Below, in pieces: positions 38,769 through 56,694 of a stretch of 64,000 bases of DNA. This DNA is from Paracerasibacillus soli. Lineage in GTDB: Bacteria; Bacillota; Bacilli; Bacillales; Amphibacillaceae. A program made the position numbers and the translations under genes. The notes below the pieces were generated by a model that worked only from the letters and a program-made list of their open reading frames with translations, was not told where the DNA came from and made no database searches. Location of the stretch: assembly GCF_034006335.1 (NCBI RefSeq), contig NZ_JAWDIQ010000003.1; one strand, given 5' to 3'. Within the stretch, counting starts at the first letter, position 1. Each line of letters opens with the position of its first letter.

Positions 38769-38819
38769 AATGTATAATTCATATAAGAATACTATGCTTT
38801 AAAATGAGGAGGACTAAAA

Positions 38820-39743
38820 ATGAAAGTCGCCAATGATATTGCTGGTTTAATTGGAGAAACCCCAATTGTTAAATTAAGAAAAGAAGACGATGCGCATGCT
38901 GATATATATGTAAAATTAGAATTTATGAACCCGGGAAGTTCTGTTAAAGATCGGATAGCTTTAGCGATGATAGAGGCAGCTGAGGAAAGCGGAGATTTAA
39001 AGGAAGGCCAAACAATTATTGAACCTACAAGTGGTAATACTGGTATTGGTTTAGCGATGGTGGCTGCTGCTAAAGGCTATACTTTAATTGTTGTCATGCC
39101 AGATACAATGAGTCAAGAACGGAGAAATATCTTACGTGCCTACGGAGCGGAACTTATTTTAACACCTGGGCAGAAGGAATGAAAGGTGCGATTCAAAAGG
39201 CTGAAGAATTAAAAGAAGCACATGGGTATTTCATGCCACAACAATTTAACAATATGGCAAACCCTGAAGTACACGCACGGACTACAGGAGAAGAGATTGT
39301 CAAACAAATGAAAGATGGCCTAGATGCATTTGTATTGGTATCGGTACAGGTGGAACGATAACAGGTGCGGGTAAAGTATTGAAAAGGCATTTTCAAGATG
39401 TAAAGATTTACGCTGTGGAACCTGAGGATTCACCAATTTATCTGGTGGTACACCCGGGCCACATAAAATACAAGGCCTTGGTGCAGGATTTGTACCGAAT
39501 GTATTAGATACGGACATTTATGATGAAGTCCTCACTATCTCTAATGATGAAGCATTTGCAACATCACGGGAGGTAGCGAAGAGTAACGGAATATTAGGGG
39601 GCATCTCGGCAGGAGCTGCAGTTGCTGCCGCGAGAAAAGTGGCGAAAAAATTAGGGAAAGATAAAAAAGTGTTAGCAATCTTACCCGATAATGGTGAACG
39701 TTATTTATCAACACCACTTTATCAGTTTGAGGATGGAAAGTAA
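38820..39743 (+). CDS. cysK: Cysteine synthase (O-acetylserine sulfhydrylase; three frameshifts)
   Basis: PLP enzyme making cysteine from O-acetylserine and sulfide; in Bacilli it also acts with the repressor CymR. The PLP lysine is in PGSSVKDRIALAM, the substrate loop is EPTSGNTGIGLAM, and the phosphate-binding glycine loop is GIGTGGTITGAG. The ATG at 38820 follows GAGGAGG. Three single-base losses are inferred: one G near 39168 (LTPGAEGMKGA), one G near 39337 (FVLGIGTGGT) and one T near 39437 (SPILSGGTPGPHKIQG). Repair gives 308 residues, the same as B. subtilis CysK. Confidence 0.94.
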
Positions 39744-39755
39744 TAGTTTTATCGT

Positions 39756-39787
39756 AAAAGGTTTGAGTGCAAGTACTAAGCCTTTTT
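39756..39787 (+). terminator. Intrinsic terminator after cysK
   Basis: Stem AAAAGGTTTGAGT / ACTAAGCCTTTT with G-T pairs, ending in TTTTTC. Confidence 0.6.
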
Positions 39788-39896
39788 CATTGCATTAAAG
39801 CCTTTTAAAATGGCAAAATGTGAAATAAAGAATACAAGACAACCCATTTGAGCTATGATACGATAAAAGCAATATAAGAGGAAGGTTTGATAGGTT

Positions 39897-40715
39897 ATGA
39901 TCCTAAAGGCAAGGTCGAAGCAATACAATTTAAATAATCGCACTCATATAATGGGAATATTAAATGTAACACCAGATTCATTTTCAGATGGAGGAAAATA
40001 TACGGAAGTAGAGCAAGCCGTCGCGCAAGCTATAAAAATGCAAGAGGATGGAGCAGATATTATTGATATCGGAGGCGAATCAACACGCCCCAATCATGAA
40101 CCTGTTCCGGAAAGTGAGGAAATTGCGCGAGTTGTACCGATGATACAAGCTGTAAAAGAAAGGGTTTCTATTCCGATTTCAATTGATACATATAAAGCAG
40201 AAACGGCAAGAAGAGCAGTCGAGGCGGGTGCAGAAATAATTAATGACGTATGGGGAGCAAAGCGCGACCCGGAAATTGCTGCTGTTGCTGCGGAATATAA
40301 CGTACCGCTCGTTTTAATGCATAACCGTACAAATATGAATTATACATCGATCATCGATGATATGAAGCGAGATTTAATAGAAAGTATTGAAATCGCACTT
40401 CAAGCTGGTGTAGCGGCAGAAAATATCATCATCGATCCAGGCATTGGCTTCGCAAAAACAGCTGCACATAATTTAACAGTTATGAACCATTTGGAAAAAT
40501 TCCACGATTTAGGTTACCCTGTCTTGTTGGCAACTTCAAGAAAAAGGTTTATAGGTTCTATTCTAGGGACCGAACCGGAAGAACGTGACAACGGAACTGC
40601 GGCAACAACATGTCTCGGTATTGCAAAGGGTGTGCAAATGGTACGTGTTCATAACGTAAAAATGAATGTAGAAGCGGCAAAAGTGATGGATGCAATGTTG
40701 CGAGAGAGGATGTAA
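39897..40715 (+). CDS. folP: Dihydropteroate synthase
   Basis: Condenses p-aminobenzoate with dihydropterin pyrophosphate in folate synthesis; the sulfonamide target. Family signatures: MGILNVTPDSFSDGG, DIGGESTRPNHEPV, ISIDTYKAE, and the C-terminal TSRKRFIGSILG. Length 272 residues, intact. The ATG at 39897 follows AGAGGAAGG with somewhat long spacing. It starts the folP-folB-folK-xre group. In B. subtilis pabB, pabA and pabC precede it; here cysK and a terminator do. Confidence 0.95.
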   Translation: MILKARSKQYNLNNRTHIMGILNVTPDSFSDGGKYTEVEQAVAQAIKMQEDGADIIDIGGESTRPNHEPVPESEEIARVVPMIQAVKERVSIPISIDTYKAETARRAVEAGAEIINDVWGAKRDPEIAAVAAEYNVPLVLMHNRTNMNYTSIIDDMKRDLIESIEIALQAGVAAENIIIDPGIGFAKTAAHNLTVMNHLEKFHDLGYPVLLATSRKRFIGSILGTEPEERDNGTAATTCLGIAKGVQMVRVHNVKMNVEAAKVMDAMLRERM

Positions 40716-40719
40716 TGGA

Positions 40720-41082
40720 ATGGATAAAATCATTTTAAGTGGGATGCAATTTTATGGCTATCATGGATTGTTCCCTGAGGAAAATAAATTAGGCCAAAGA
40801 TTTCAAGTAAACGTAGAGTTATATACCAATCTAAAAAAGGCCGGCGAATCCGATAATATGGAAGACTCGATTCATTATGGACATGTTTATGATATTATTA
40901 GAAAAATTGTTGAAGGCGAAGTGAAAAATCTACTTGAAGCAGTCGCAGAGCATATTGCAAAGGATCTATTAGCTTCATTTGAATTATTACAAGCGTGTCG
41001 TGTAAATGTAGTAAAATTAGATCCGCCTATACCGGGACACTTTGGACCTGTAGCTGTAGAAATTTATAGGGAGAAATTATGA
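40720..41082 (+). CDS. folB: Dihydroneopterin aldolase
   Basis: Second pterin step of folate synthesis: cleaves dihydroneopterin to 6-hydroxymethyl-dihydropterin. The sequence opens MDKIILSGMQFYGYHGLFPE with the catalytic YGYHG region; the conserved lysine region VVKLDPPIPGHFGPVAVEI closes it. The ATG at 40720 follows AGAGAGG and begins five bases after the folP stop. Length 120 residues, intact. It overlaps folK by four bases. Confidence 0.95.
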   Translation: MDKIILSGMQFYGYHGLFPEENKLGQRFQVNVELYTNLKKAGESDNMEDSIHYGHVYDIIRKIVEGEVKNLLEAVAEHIAKDLLASFELLQACRVNVVKLDPPIPGHFGPVAVEIYREKL

Positions 41083-41597
41083 TGATGAAAAAGGCATTTA
41101 TTGCGTTGGGTACGAATATAGAACCGCGTAATGATTATTTAAAACAAGCGATTCAATTGCTTGATGATCAGGAAAATATCACGATTATACAAAAATCATC
41201 CGTCTATGAGACAGCTCCAGTGGGCTACACAGAACAAGCAGACTTTCTTAATTTAGTGTTGGAAGTAGAGACATCACTTCCCCCACATGATCTACTGGAT
41301 GTATGCCAAGCAATTGAAAATAAATTAGGTAGAAAAAGAGTCATTCGTTTTGGGCCGCGAACAATAGACCTTGATATTTTAGAATATAATAATGAAAACA
41401 TACAAACGGATAGATTGACTGTACCGCATCCACGAATTCATGAACGTGCATTCGTTCTTGTACCGCTTGACGAAATATCCCCTGGATTAAAACTGCCAAC
41501 ATGGGAAAAGCCAGTAAATGAACTTTTGCGAGCTATTCCGAAAAAGGATAGAGAGGACGTCAAGCGATGGAATCAAAAAGGCTTGGATTACGAATAA
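41079..41597 (+). CDS. folK: 6-hydroxymethyl-7,8-dihydropterin pyrophosphokinase
   Basis: Activates the pterin with ATP for condensation by FolP. Motifs: AFIALGTNIEPRNDYL, YETAPVGYTEQADFLNLV, GRKRVIRFGPRTIDLDILEY and VPHPRIHERAFVLVPL. The start is one of three ATG codons at 41079, 41082 and 41085 after AGGGAG. The 41085 codon has the best spacing; I list the longest. Length up to 172 residues, intact. Its end overlaps the Xre gene by about 31 bases. Confidence 0.95.
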   Translation: MMMKKAFIALGTNIEPRNDYLKQAIQLLDDQENITIIQKSSVYETAPVGYTEQADFLNLVLEVETSLPPHDLLDVCQAIENKLGRKRVIRFGPRTIDLDILEYNNENIQTDRLTVPHPRIHERAFVLVPLDEISPGLKLPTWEKPVNELLRAIPKKDREDVKRWNQKGLDYE

Positions 41598-41776
41598 AGG
41601 CTTTTCGTAAACTTAAACGTTATACACAAAAGGAATTTGCGGATAAGTTACATGTTTCTTTATCTATATTAGGTAAAGTTGAGCGTGGTATGATGGAACC
41701 GTCCCCCTCCTTGTTAGAAACTATTGCACAGGTATTAGAAATAGATGTTAAGGAAATCATGCAAACTGATAAGTAA
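41567..41776 (+). CDS. yazB: Small Xre-family DNA-binding protein (YazB-like)
   Basis: A 69-residue helix-turn-helix protein with a single Cro/C1-type domain: GLRIKAFRKLKRYTQKEFAD, KLHVSLSILGKVERGMMEPS. The YTQKEFADKLHVS segment is helix-turn-helix. B. subtilis carries yazB at the same place after folK. The start is the ATG at 41567 inside folK, preceded by GAGAGG. Its target genes are unknown; autoregulation of the fol operon is possible but nothing in the sequence proves it. Confidence 0.85.
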   Translation: MESKRLGLRIKAFRKLKRYTQKEFADKLHVSLSILGKVERGMMEPSPSLLETIAQVLEIDVKEIMQTDK

Positions 41777-42115
41777 ATAAATGTGGATCATGTTCAGTTC
41801 TGTAGAAGCTAGAAGCTATCGGTAAGAGTGATGTTTGTATTAGCAACTATGACGGTACAGTATATCGGATTACGTATTTATTCTTACTATAATGGAAACT
41901 GAATTGGATTTGTAATAGCAGAATGTTAATTTACGAAATGAATTTATGGGTCGGCTCTTTGGGATGCAAGTTTTATAGTAGTTATGATGTGAAAAAATAC
42001 GATATTAGGCGTATGATGATACGTAGCAGTACAATGCTATATTTTAATGCACGTACTATGGTATGATAGAAAATAATTAAAATGTATAAATGATTGCAAT
42101 TAATGGAGTGATAAC
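41777..42115. other. Gene-free stretch where dusB would be expected
   Basis: About 340 A+T-rich bases between the Xre gene and lysS. No frame resembles tRNA-dihydrouridine synthase (DusB/YacF), which follows yazB in B. subtilis. No T-box signature is visible before lysS. A TATGAT hexamer near 42062 could be the lysS -10 element, but no good -35 accompanies it. Confidence 0.45.
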
Positions 42116-43605
42116 ATGTCAGAAGAATTAAATGAACATATGCGCGTTAGACGTGAAAAATTGGGTCAATACATAGAAAAAGGATTAGATCCATTTGGCG
42201 GGAAATTTAAACGCACACATTTAGCTGAACAATTATTAGAAAAATATGGTGAGTTCACAAAGGAAGACCTTGAAGCTAAAGAACCAAAGGCTGAAAGGGT
42301 AACGATTGCTGGACGTGTAATGACAAAGCGTGGGAAAGGTAAGGCTGGGTTTGCTCATATTCAAGATGCAAGTGGCCAAATTCAAATCTACGTACGTAAA
42401 GATGAAATCGGTGAAGAGGCATACGAAGTATTCAAATCGATTGATTTAGGAGATATTGTCGGTATCTCTGGTGTGATGTTTAAGACGAATGTTGGAGAAC
42501 TATCCGTGAAGGCGACAACATTTACCTTATTATCCAAATCACTTCGTCCGTTACCTGAGAAATATCATGGCCTAAAAGATATAGAACAACGTTATCGTCA
42601 ACGTTACCTGGATTTAATAACAAATATGGATAGTAAGAAGACATTTGAACTACGCAGTAAGATTATTCAAGAAATGCGAAATTATTTAAATGGACAAGGA
42701 TTCCTTGAAGTTGAAACACCAATGATGCACGCAATTCCTGGTGGAGCGGCAGCACGTCCGTTTGTAACACATCATAATGCATTAGATATCGAACTATATA
42801 TGCGAATAGCCATTGAATTACACTTAAAACGTCTCATCGTTGGTGGCATGGAAAAAGTGTATGAAATTGGTCGTGTATTTCGTAATGAGGGGTGTCAACA
42901 CGACATAACCCTGAATTTACAATGATTGAACTTTATGAAGCATATGCAGATTATCAAGATATTATGGAACTAACGGAAAATATGGTTGCGCATATTGCTG
43001 AAAAAGTGCTCGGTACGACGACAATTATGTATGGTGATCAGGAAATCAACCTCGAACCAAGCTGGAAGAGACTTCATATGGTGGATGCTATCAAGGAATA
43101 TACAGGTGTGGACTTTTGGAAACAGATGAGTGATGAAGAGGCAAGAGCACTTGCAAAAGAACATGATATTGAAATAACTGATATGATGACGTTTGGTCAT
43201 ATTGTCAATGAGTTCTTTGAGCAAGTTGTAGAAGAAAAACTTATACAGCCAACATTTATCTATGGGCATCCAGTTGAGATTTCGCCTTTAGCGAAGAAGA
43301 ATAAGGAAGATGATCGTTTTACGGATCGATTTGAATTATTTATTGTTGGACGCGAGCATGCGAATGCGTTTAGTGAATTAAATGACCCAATTGATCAACG
43401 TCAGCGTTTTGAAGCACAAGTTGCAGAACGTGATCAAGGAAATGATGAAGCACATCTTATGGATGAGGACTTTTTAGAGGCATTAGAATATGGTATGCCT
43501 CCAACTGGTGGACTGGGCATCGGTATTGACCGTCTTGTTATGTTGCTAACGAATGCTCCATCAATTCGGGACGTACTTTTATTCCCGCAAATGAGAACAC
43601 GATAA
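42116..43605 (+). CDS. lysS: Lysyl-tRNA synthetase, class II (frameshifted)
   Basis: Charges tRNA-Lys. An N-terminal OB-fold anticodon domain (about residues 55-150, VTIAGRVMTKRGKGKAGFAH) precedes the class II catalytic core. Motif 1 lies around LDLITNMDSKKTFELRSKII, motif 2 at IGRVFRNEGVSTRHNPEFT, and motif 3 at GLGIGIDRLVMLLT. The break at 42889-42892 (one G lost) falls exactly in motif 2; restoring it gives FRNEGVSTRHNPEF. Repaired length is about 496 residues (B. subtilis 499). The ATG at 42116 follows a weak GGAG. Followed by the rRNA operons, as in B. subtilis. Confidence 0.95.
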
Positions 43606-44165
43606 GCTGCCCGGAGCAGGGATGATGTAAATATGATCATGGTAGCAGAATTTACACTTTGAAATCATACAGCCAATTTATATTGCAAAAATGGAGAGAG
43701 GTTGGGCAAAACAAAAGGTTGAATTCCTTATGTCCCGATCTCTTTTCGTATATTGGTAAGTATGAGATGTAAAAATACAAATACATATCAATGCTTTATT
43801 AATAGTTAATAATCCCGGATTATTTATAAGTGTTGAAACTAAATTGTTTTTAAGAAATGATATGAGGCATATTGTCTTTAGTAAATTAATTACATATGAA
43901 GATGTAATAATAATGAAGCTAGTTTTTGTAATAGATAGAAGGAAATTAAACTTATTATAAAAGTATGCATGTCTTACTTCATAAAGGGTATACTCTAAAT
44001 TGTAACCAACTTTATATTCATTAAAATATACGAATCGCTAAATTGAATATTTTACCAATATATATATTGTATTTTTGCTTGCTTATGGATTAAAATCGTG
44101 GTAAATTAAATATCGTTGCTAATTCACTTTGCGACGAACTAGCATTTAAAAGTATTAAAAAAGTG
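43606..44165. other. Gene-free A+T-rich stretch between lysS and the rRNA promoters
   Basis: No credible open frame. A loose hairpin at about 43695-43746 (GAGAGGTTGGG / CCCGATCTC followed by TTTT) may end the lysS transcript. The last 200 bases are very A+T-rich, as is usual for the UP-element region before rRNA promoters. Confidence 0.45.
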
Positions 44166-44194
44166 TTGACTGTAAAAACAATCTATGATATATT
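44166..44194 (+). promoter_or_regulatory. rRNA operon 1 promoter P1
   Basis: TTGACT at 44166-44171, 17-base spacer, TATATT at 44189-44194. Upstream member of the tandem P1/P2 pair typical of Bacillus rrn operons. Confidence 0.8.
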
Positions 44195-44259
44195 AATCAA
44201 GTCGCCAATTTAAGGCGAATAAATTAAATAAAATGTTAAAATAACTTTTAAAAAAGTTG

Positions 44260-44288
44260 TTGACATTAAAAACTGATTGTGTTATGAT
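44260..44288 (+). promoter_or_regulatory. rRNA operon 1 promoter P2
   Basis: TTGACA at 44260-44265, 17-base spacer, TATGAT at 44283-44288. The leader then carries a TGCTCTTTGAAAA boxA-like antitermination element (about 44323) before the 16S gene. Confidence 0.85.
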
Positions 44289-44470
44289 AGTTAAGTCGCT
44301 TTTGAGCGGCACTTAAAAATATTTGCTCTTTGAAAACTGAACAGAACGACCAGTATTCGAAATAAATGGTAAAGGTGCTTTTAGTAACTTAGTTGCTAAG
44401 TACTTGAATCAAAAACTTTGAAGAAAAACAACCTCGTTTTTCTTATTTATAGCTAAGAAACAACAAACTT

Positions 44471-49219
<4,749 letters not shown>

Positions 49220-49277
49220 GCTTCTTACTATAGTTGATTGTTTATTACATTTCTTATTTGGTTTTTGAGGTACAATA

Positions 49278-49324
49278 ACTTTTTTAAAAAAGTACTTGCT
49301 TTTTTAAAATAAAGTGATTATAAT
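49278..49324 (+). promoter_or_regulatory. Palindrome and internal promoter in the 23S-5S spacer, copy 1
   Basis: The perfect palindrome ACTTTTTTAAAAAAGT (49278-49293) is followed directly by TTGCTT (49296-49301), a 17-base spacer and TATAAT (49319-49324). A TTGTCCT / AGGACAA hairpin lies just downstream. The promoter could transcribe 5S and the nine tRNAs independently. Confidence 0.5.
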
Positions 49325-49370
49325 ATAACTTGTCCTCAAAAAATTAGGACAACCAATTAAATCATAACCT

Positions 49371-49487
49371 GTCTGGTAGTGATGGCGAAGAGGCCACACC
49401 TGTTCCCATACCGAACACAGAAGTTAAGCTCTTCAGCGCCGATGGTAGTTAGGGCATTGCCCTTGCAAGAGTAGGACGCCGCCAGGC
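49371..49487 (+). rRNA. rrf: 5S ribosomal RNA, copy 1
   Basis: Begins GTCTGGTAGTGATGGCG and ends CGCCGCCAGGC; the ends pair (TCTGGT with GCCAGG) as in all Bacillus 5S genes. It includes the conserved CCGAACACAGAAGTTAAGC. It is the substrate of RNase M5 (rnmV at 4721). Confidence 0.95.
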
Positions 49488-49498
49488 AGTTTTAAAAT

Positions 49499-49574
49499 GG
49501 AGGATTAGCTCAGCTGGGAGAGCACCTGCCTTACAAGCAGGGGGTCGCAGGTTCGAGCCCTGCATCCTCCACCA
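49499..49574 (+). tRNA. tRNA-Val (anticodon TAC)
   Basis: 76-base cloverleaf, acceptor GGAGGAT / ATCCTCC, anticodon loop CTTACAA, T loop GGTTCGAGCC, CCA encoded. First tRNA after 5S. Confidence 0.96.
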
Positions 49575-49579
49575 TTTTT

Positions 49580-49655
<76 letters not shown>

Positions 49656-49674
49656 GAAACTCATATTATTGTAT

Positions 49675-49747
49675 GAGCCATTAGCTCAGTCGGTAGAGCA
49701 TCTGACTTTTAATCAGAGGGTCACAGGTTCGAATCCTGTATGGCTCA
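49675..49747 (+). tRNA. tRNA-Lys (anticodon TTT)
   Basis: Acceptor GAGCCAT / ATGGCTC, anticodon loop CTTTTAA, T loop GGTTCGAATCC. After the discriminator A the sequence is CTTTC, so CCA is not encoded, or bases were lost here. Confidence 0.94.
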
Positions 49748-49760
49748 CTTTCATAATATC

Positions 49761-49845
49761 GCGGGTGTGGCGGAATTGGCAGACGCGCTAGACTTAGGAT
49801 CTAGTATCTTCGGATGTGGGGGTTCGACTCCCTTCACCCGCACCA
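49761..49845 (+). tRNA. tRNA-Leu (anticodon TAG)
   Basis: Class II tRNA with a long variable arm (TATCTTCGGATG), acceptor GCGGGTG / CACCCGC, anticodon loop CTTAGGA, CCA encoded. Confidence 0.95.
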
Positions 49846-49866
49846 TTATTGTGATATAATTGATAT

Positions 49867-49940
49867 GCGGAAGTAGTTCAGCGGTAGATACCACCTTGCC
49901 AAGGTGGGGGTCGCGGGTTCGAATCCCGTCTTCCGCTCCA
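49867..49940 (+). tRNA. tRNA-Gly (anticodon GCC)
   Basis: Acceptor GCGGAAG / CTTCCGC, anticodon loop TTGCCAA. The D-stem/anticodon junction reads GTAGATACCACC where tRNA-Gly usually has GTAGAACACCACC, so the gene is one base short, consistent with the indels seen elsewhere. Confidence 0.92.
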
Positions 49941-49949
49941 ATGTGTCTT

Positions 49950-50038
49950 GCCGGGGTGGCGGAATTGGCAGACGCACAGGACTTAAAATCCTGCGGTAGG
50001 TGACTACCGTACCGGTTCGATTCCGGTCCTCGGCACCA
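49950..50038 (+). tRNA. tRNA-Leu (anticodon TAA)
   Basis: Class II tRNA with long variable arm (CGGTAGGTGACTACCG), acceptor GCCGGGG / CTCGGC-type pairing, anticodon loop CTTAAAA, CCA encoded. Confidence 0.94.
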
Positions 50039-50047
50039 ATTTAATAT

Positions 50048-50124
50048 GCGCCCGTAGCTCAATTGGATAGAGCGTTTGACTACGGATCAAAAGGTTAGGG
50101 GTTCGACTCCTCTCGGGCGCGCCA
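50048..50124 (+). tRNA. tRNA-Arg (anticodon ACG)
   Basis: Acceptor GCGCCCG / CGGGCGC, anticodon loop CTACGGA, T loop GGTTCGACTCC, CCA encoded. ACG is converted to ICG by the TadA deaminase in Bacilli. Confidence 0.95.
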
Positions 50125-50131
50125 TATTTGA

Positions 50132-50208
50132 CGGGAAGTAGCTCAGCTTGGTAGAGCACATGGTTTGGGACCATGGGGCCGCAGGTTCGAATCCTGTCTT
50201 CCCGACCA
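50132..50208 (+). tRNA. tRNA-Pro (anticodon TGG)
   Basis: Acceptor CGGGAAG / CTTCCCG, anticodon loop TTTGGGA, T loop GGTTCGAATCC, CCA encoded. Confidence 0.95.
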
Positions 50209-50214
50209 TTACAC

Positions 50215-50289
50215 GGGGCCTTAGCTCAGCTGGAGAGCGCCTGCCTTGCACGCAGGAGGTCAGCGGTTCGATCCCGCTAGGCTCCACCA
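50215..50289 (+). tRNA. tRNA-Ala (anticodon TGC)
   Basis: Acceptor GGGGCCT pairing AGGCTCC, anticodon loop CTTGCAC, CCA encoded. The D loop reads CAGCTGGAGAGC, one G short of the usual CAGCTGGGAGAGC, probably another lost base. Last tRNA before the second rRNA operon. Confidence 0.92.
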
Positions 50290-50309
50290 ATCTTTTTTAA
50301 AAAAACATA

Positions 50310-50338
50310 TTGACATTTTATTGTAAATGTTATATGAT
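50310..50338 (+). promoter_or_regulatory. Promoter of rRNA operon 2
   Basis: TTGACA at 50310-50315, 17-base spacer, TATGAT at 50333-50338, only 20 bases after tRNA-Ala. The sequence from the -10 onward (TTAAGTCGCTTTTGAGCGGC and the TGCTCTTTGAAAA boxA region) is nearly identical to the operon 1 leader. There is no second tandem promoter and no clear terminator upstream, so readthrough from operon 1 is likely. Confidence 0.8.
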
Positions 50339-50521
50339 AGTTAAGTCGCTTTTGAGCGGCGCTTAAAAATATTTGCTCTTTGAAAACTGAACAGAACGAC
50401 CAGTATTCGAAATAAATGGTAAAGGTGCTTTTAGTAACTTAGTTGCTAAGTGCTTGAATCAAAAACTTTGAAGAAAAACAACCTCGTTTTTCTTATTTAT
50501 AGCTAAGAAACAACAAACTTT

Positions 50522-55397
<4,876 letters not shown>

Positions 55398-55473
55398 GCT
55401 TCTTACTATAGTTGATTGTTTATTACATTTCTTATTTGGTTTTTGAGGTACAATAACTTTTTTAAAAAAGTAC

Positions 55474-55502
55474 TTGCTTTTTTAAAATAAAGTGATTATA
55501 AT
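55474..55502 (+). promoter_or_regulatory. Internal promoter in the 23S-5S spacer, copy 2
   Basis: Same arrangement as copy 1: TTGCTT at 55474-55479, 17-base spacer, TATAAT at 55497-55502, preceded by the ACTTTTTTAAAAAAGT palindrome. Here it would transcribe only the 5S gene. Confidence 0.45.
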
Positions 55503-55548
55503 ATAACTTGTCCTCAAAAAATTAGGACAACCAATTAAATCATAACCT

Positions 55549-55665
55549 GTCTGGTAGTGATGGCGAAGAGGCCACACCTGTTCCCATACCGAACACAGAA
55601 GTTAAGCTCTTCAGCGCCGATGGTAGTTAGGGCATTGCCCTTGCAAGAGTAGGACGCCGCCAGGC
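55549..55665 (+). rRNA. rrf: 5S ribosomal RNA, copy 2
   Basis: Identical to copy 1 over its whole length as read here, bounded by GTCTGGTAGTG and CGCCAGGC. Confidence 0.95.
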
Positions 55666-55670
55666 AAATT

Positions 55671-55707
55671 AAACCCATGTAGCAACATATTGCTACATGG
55701 GTTTTTT
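55671..55707 (+). terminator. Terminator of rRNA operon 2
   Basis: Perfect stem AAACCCATGTAGCAA / TTGCTACATGGGTTT followed by TTT, six bases after 5S. Confidence 0.9.
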
Positions 55708-56122
55708 GATGTAAATAAAGACCCTACGTCAAATGACGTTGGTATTGCATTTTGGTGGTTGTACAATATATGACGTTGGTGGTCAAATCTCTCCAGCGTC
55801 GTTTTCTTGTTTATACAAATTAATTAATTTCATCATTCGACAGTAAGTAATTTTTGAGGACAGTATTTTTCGTAACGTCATATGTTGACTGCAACAGTGA
55901 ATAAATGAATAGTATCTTTACATCAAGATGCACAACGTAATGAAATCGCATGAAAAATAATCATTACTTCTATTGAATTTTCTCTGCTCTTTTATCGGGT
56001 CATCTGTTCGTATCACATTAAAAGGATAATAAGATTGTGTTATTTTGTATGAAATATAAATATATATAAAATATATGTTTTTTATAACTATAATTTGACT
56101 ACAATAAATGAATAGAAGGTGG
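55708..56122. other. Gene-free stretch between rRNA operon 2 and ctsR
   Basis: A+T-rich, with no credible gene. It holds a direct repeat ATGACGTTGGT (55733-55743 and 55770-55780) and an inverted repeat ACGTCA-AA-TGACGT (55726-55739); another ACGTCA is at 55875. I cannot assign a function. Confidence 0.45.
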
Positions 56123-56150
56123 TTGGCATTGGGACATTTTGACGTATAAT
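56123..56150 (+). promoter_or_regulatory. SigA promoter of the ctsR operon
   Basis: TTGGCA at 56123-56128, 16-base spacer, perfect TATAAT at 56145-56150. The CtsR operator begins nine bases downstream, around the expected start point, so repressor binding would block initiation. Confidence 0.7.
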
Positions 56151-56158
56151 GATAATAA

Positions 56159-56181
56159 AGTCAAAGATAGTCAAAGTCAAA
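56159..56181 (+). promoter_or_regulatory. CtsR operator
   Basis: AGTCAAAGATAGTCAAA at 56159-56175 fits the CtsR heptad repeat RGTCAAANANRGTCAAA exactly. A third GTCAAA follows at once (56176-56181). It lies about 45 bases before the ctsR start and explains heat-shock autoregulation of the operon. Confidence 0.92.
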
Positions 56182-56226
56182 AAGCTGCTATCTTTAGAGC
56201 TCATGTGAGGTTAGGAGGTGGGCTTT

Positions 56227-56694
56227 ATGCGTAATATATCAGATGTCATTGAACAATACTTAAAAGAAATATTAAAGGCAAAAGGTAAGAACGTAATAGA
56301 GATAAAAAGAAGTGAAATTGCTGACCAGTTCCAATGTGTTCCATCACAAATTAACTATGTCATTAATACGCGTTTTACGATGGAAAGAGGTTATATTGTA
56401 GAGAGTAAGCGTGGTGGTGGTGGATACATTCGAATCATCCGCATTCAGCATCATGATAAGTCGGAAATGATTGATGAAATTATAGCGTTAATTAATCCTT
56501 CTGTATCTTTACAAACAACAATTGATGTATTGGACCGTCTTATGGAGGAAGAAATTGTAACAGAGCGTGAGGCGCGTATTATTCTTAGTGCTTTAGATCG
56601 GGAGACCTTGGCATTTAAATTGCCGCTTAGAGACGAAATTCGTGCACGGATATTTACAAGTATTTTGCAGACATTAAAATATTTTGAAAAATAG
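56227..56694 (+). CDS. ctsR: Class III stress gene repressor CtsR
   Basis: Winged-helix repressor of clp genes and of its own operon; inactivated on heating and targeted through McsB. The start MRNISDVIEQYLKEIL is the family N-terminus. The DNA-binding part has SEIADQFQCVPSQINYVINT and the wing RGYIVESKRGGGGYIRI. The ATG at 56227 follows TTAGGAGGTGGG; an in-frame GTG at 56218 overlaps that site. Length 155 residues (B. subtilis 154), intact. First gene of ctsR-mcsA-mcsB-clpC. Confidence 0.96.
   Translation: MRNISDVIEQYLKEILKAKGKNVIEIKRSEIADQFQCVPSQINYVINTRFTMERGYIVESKRGGGGYIRIIRIQHHDKSEMIDEIIALINPSVSLQTTIDVLDRLMEEEIVTEREARIILSALDRETLAFKLPLRDEIRARIFTSILQTLKYFEK

Noticed and set aside
41777..42115. 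Possible T-box before lysS
   Set aside because: No AGGGTGGNACCGCG-like core and no terminator hairpin are present.
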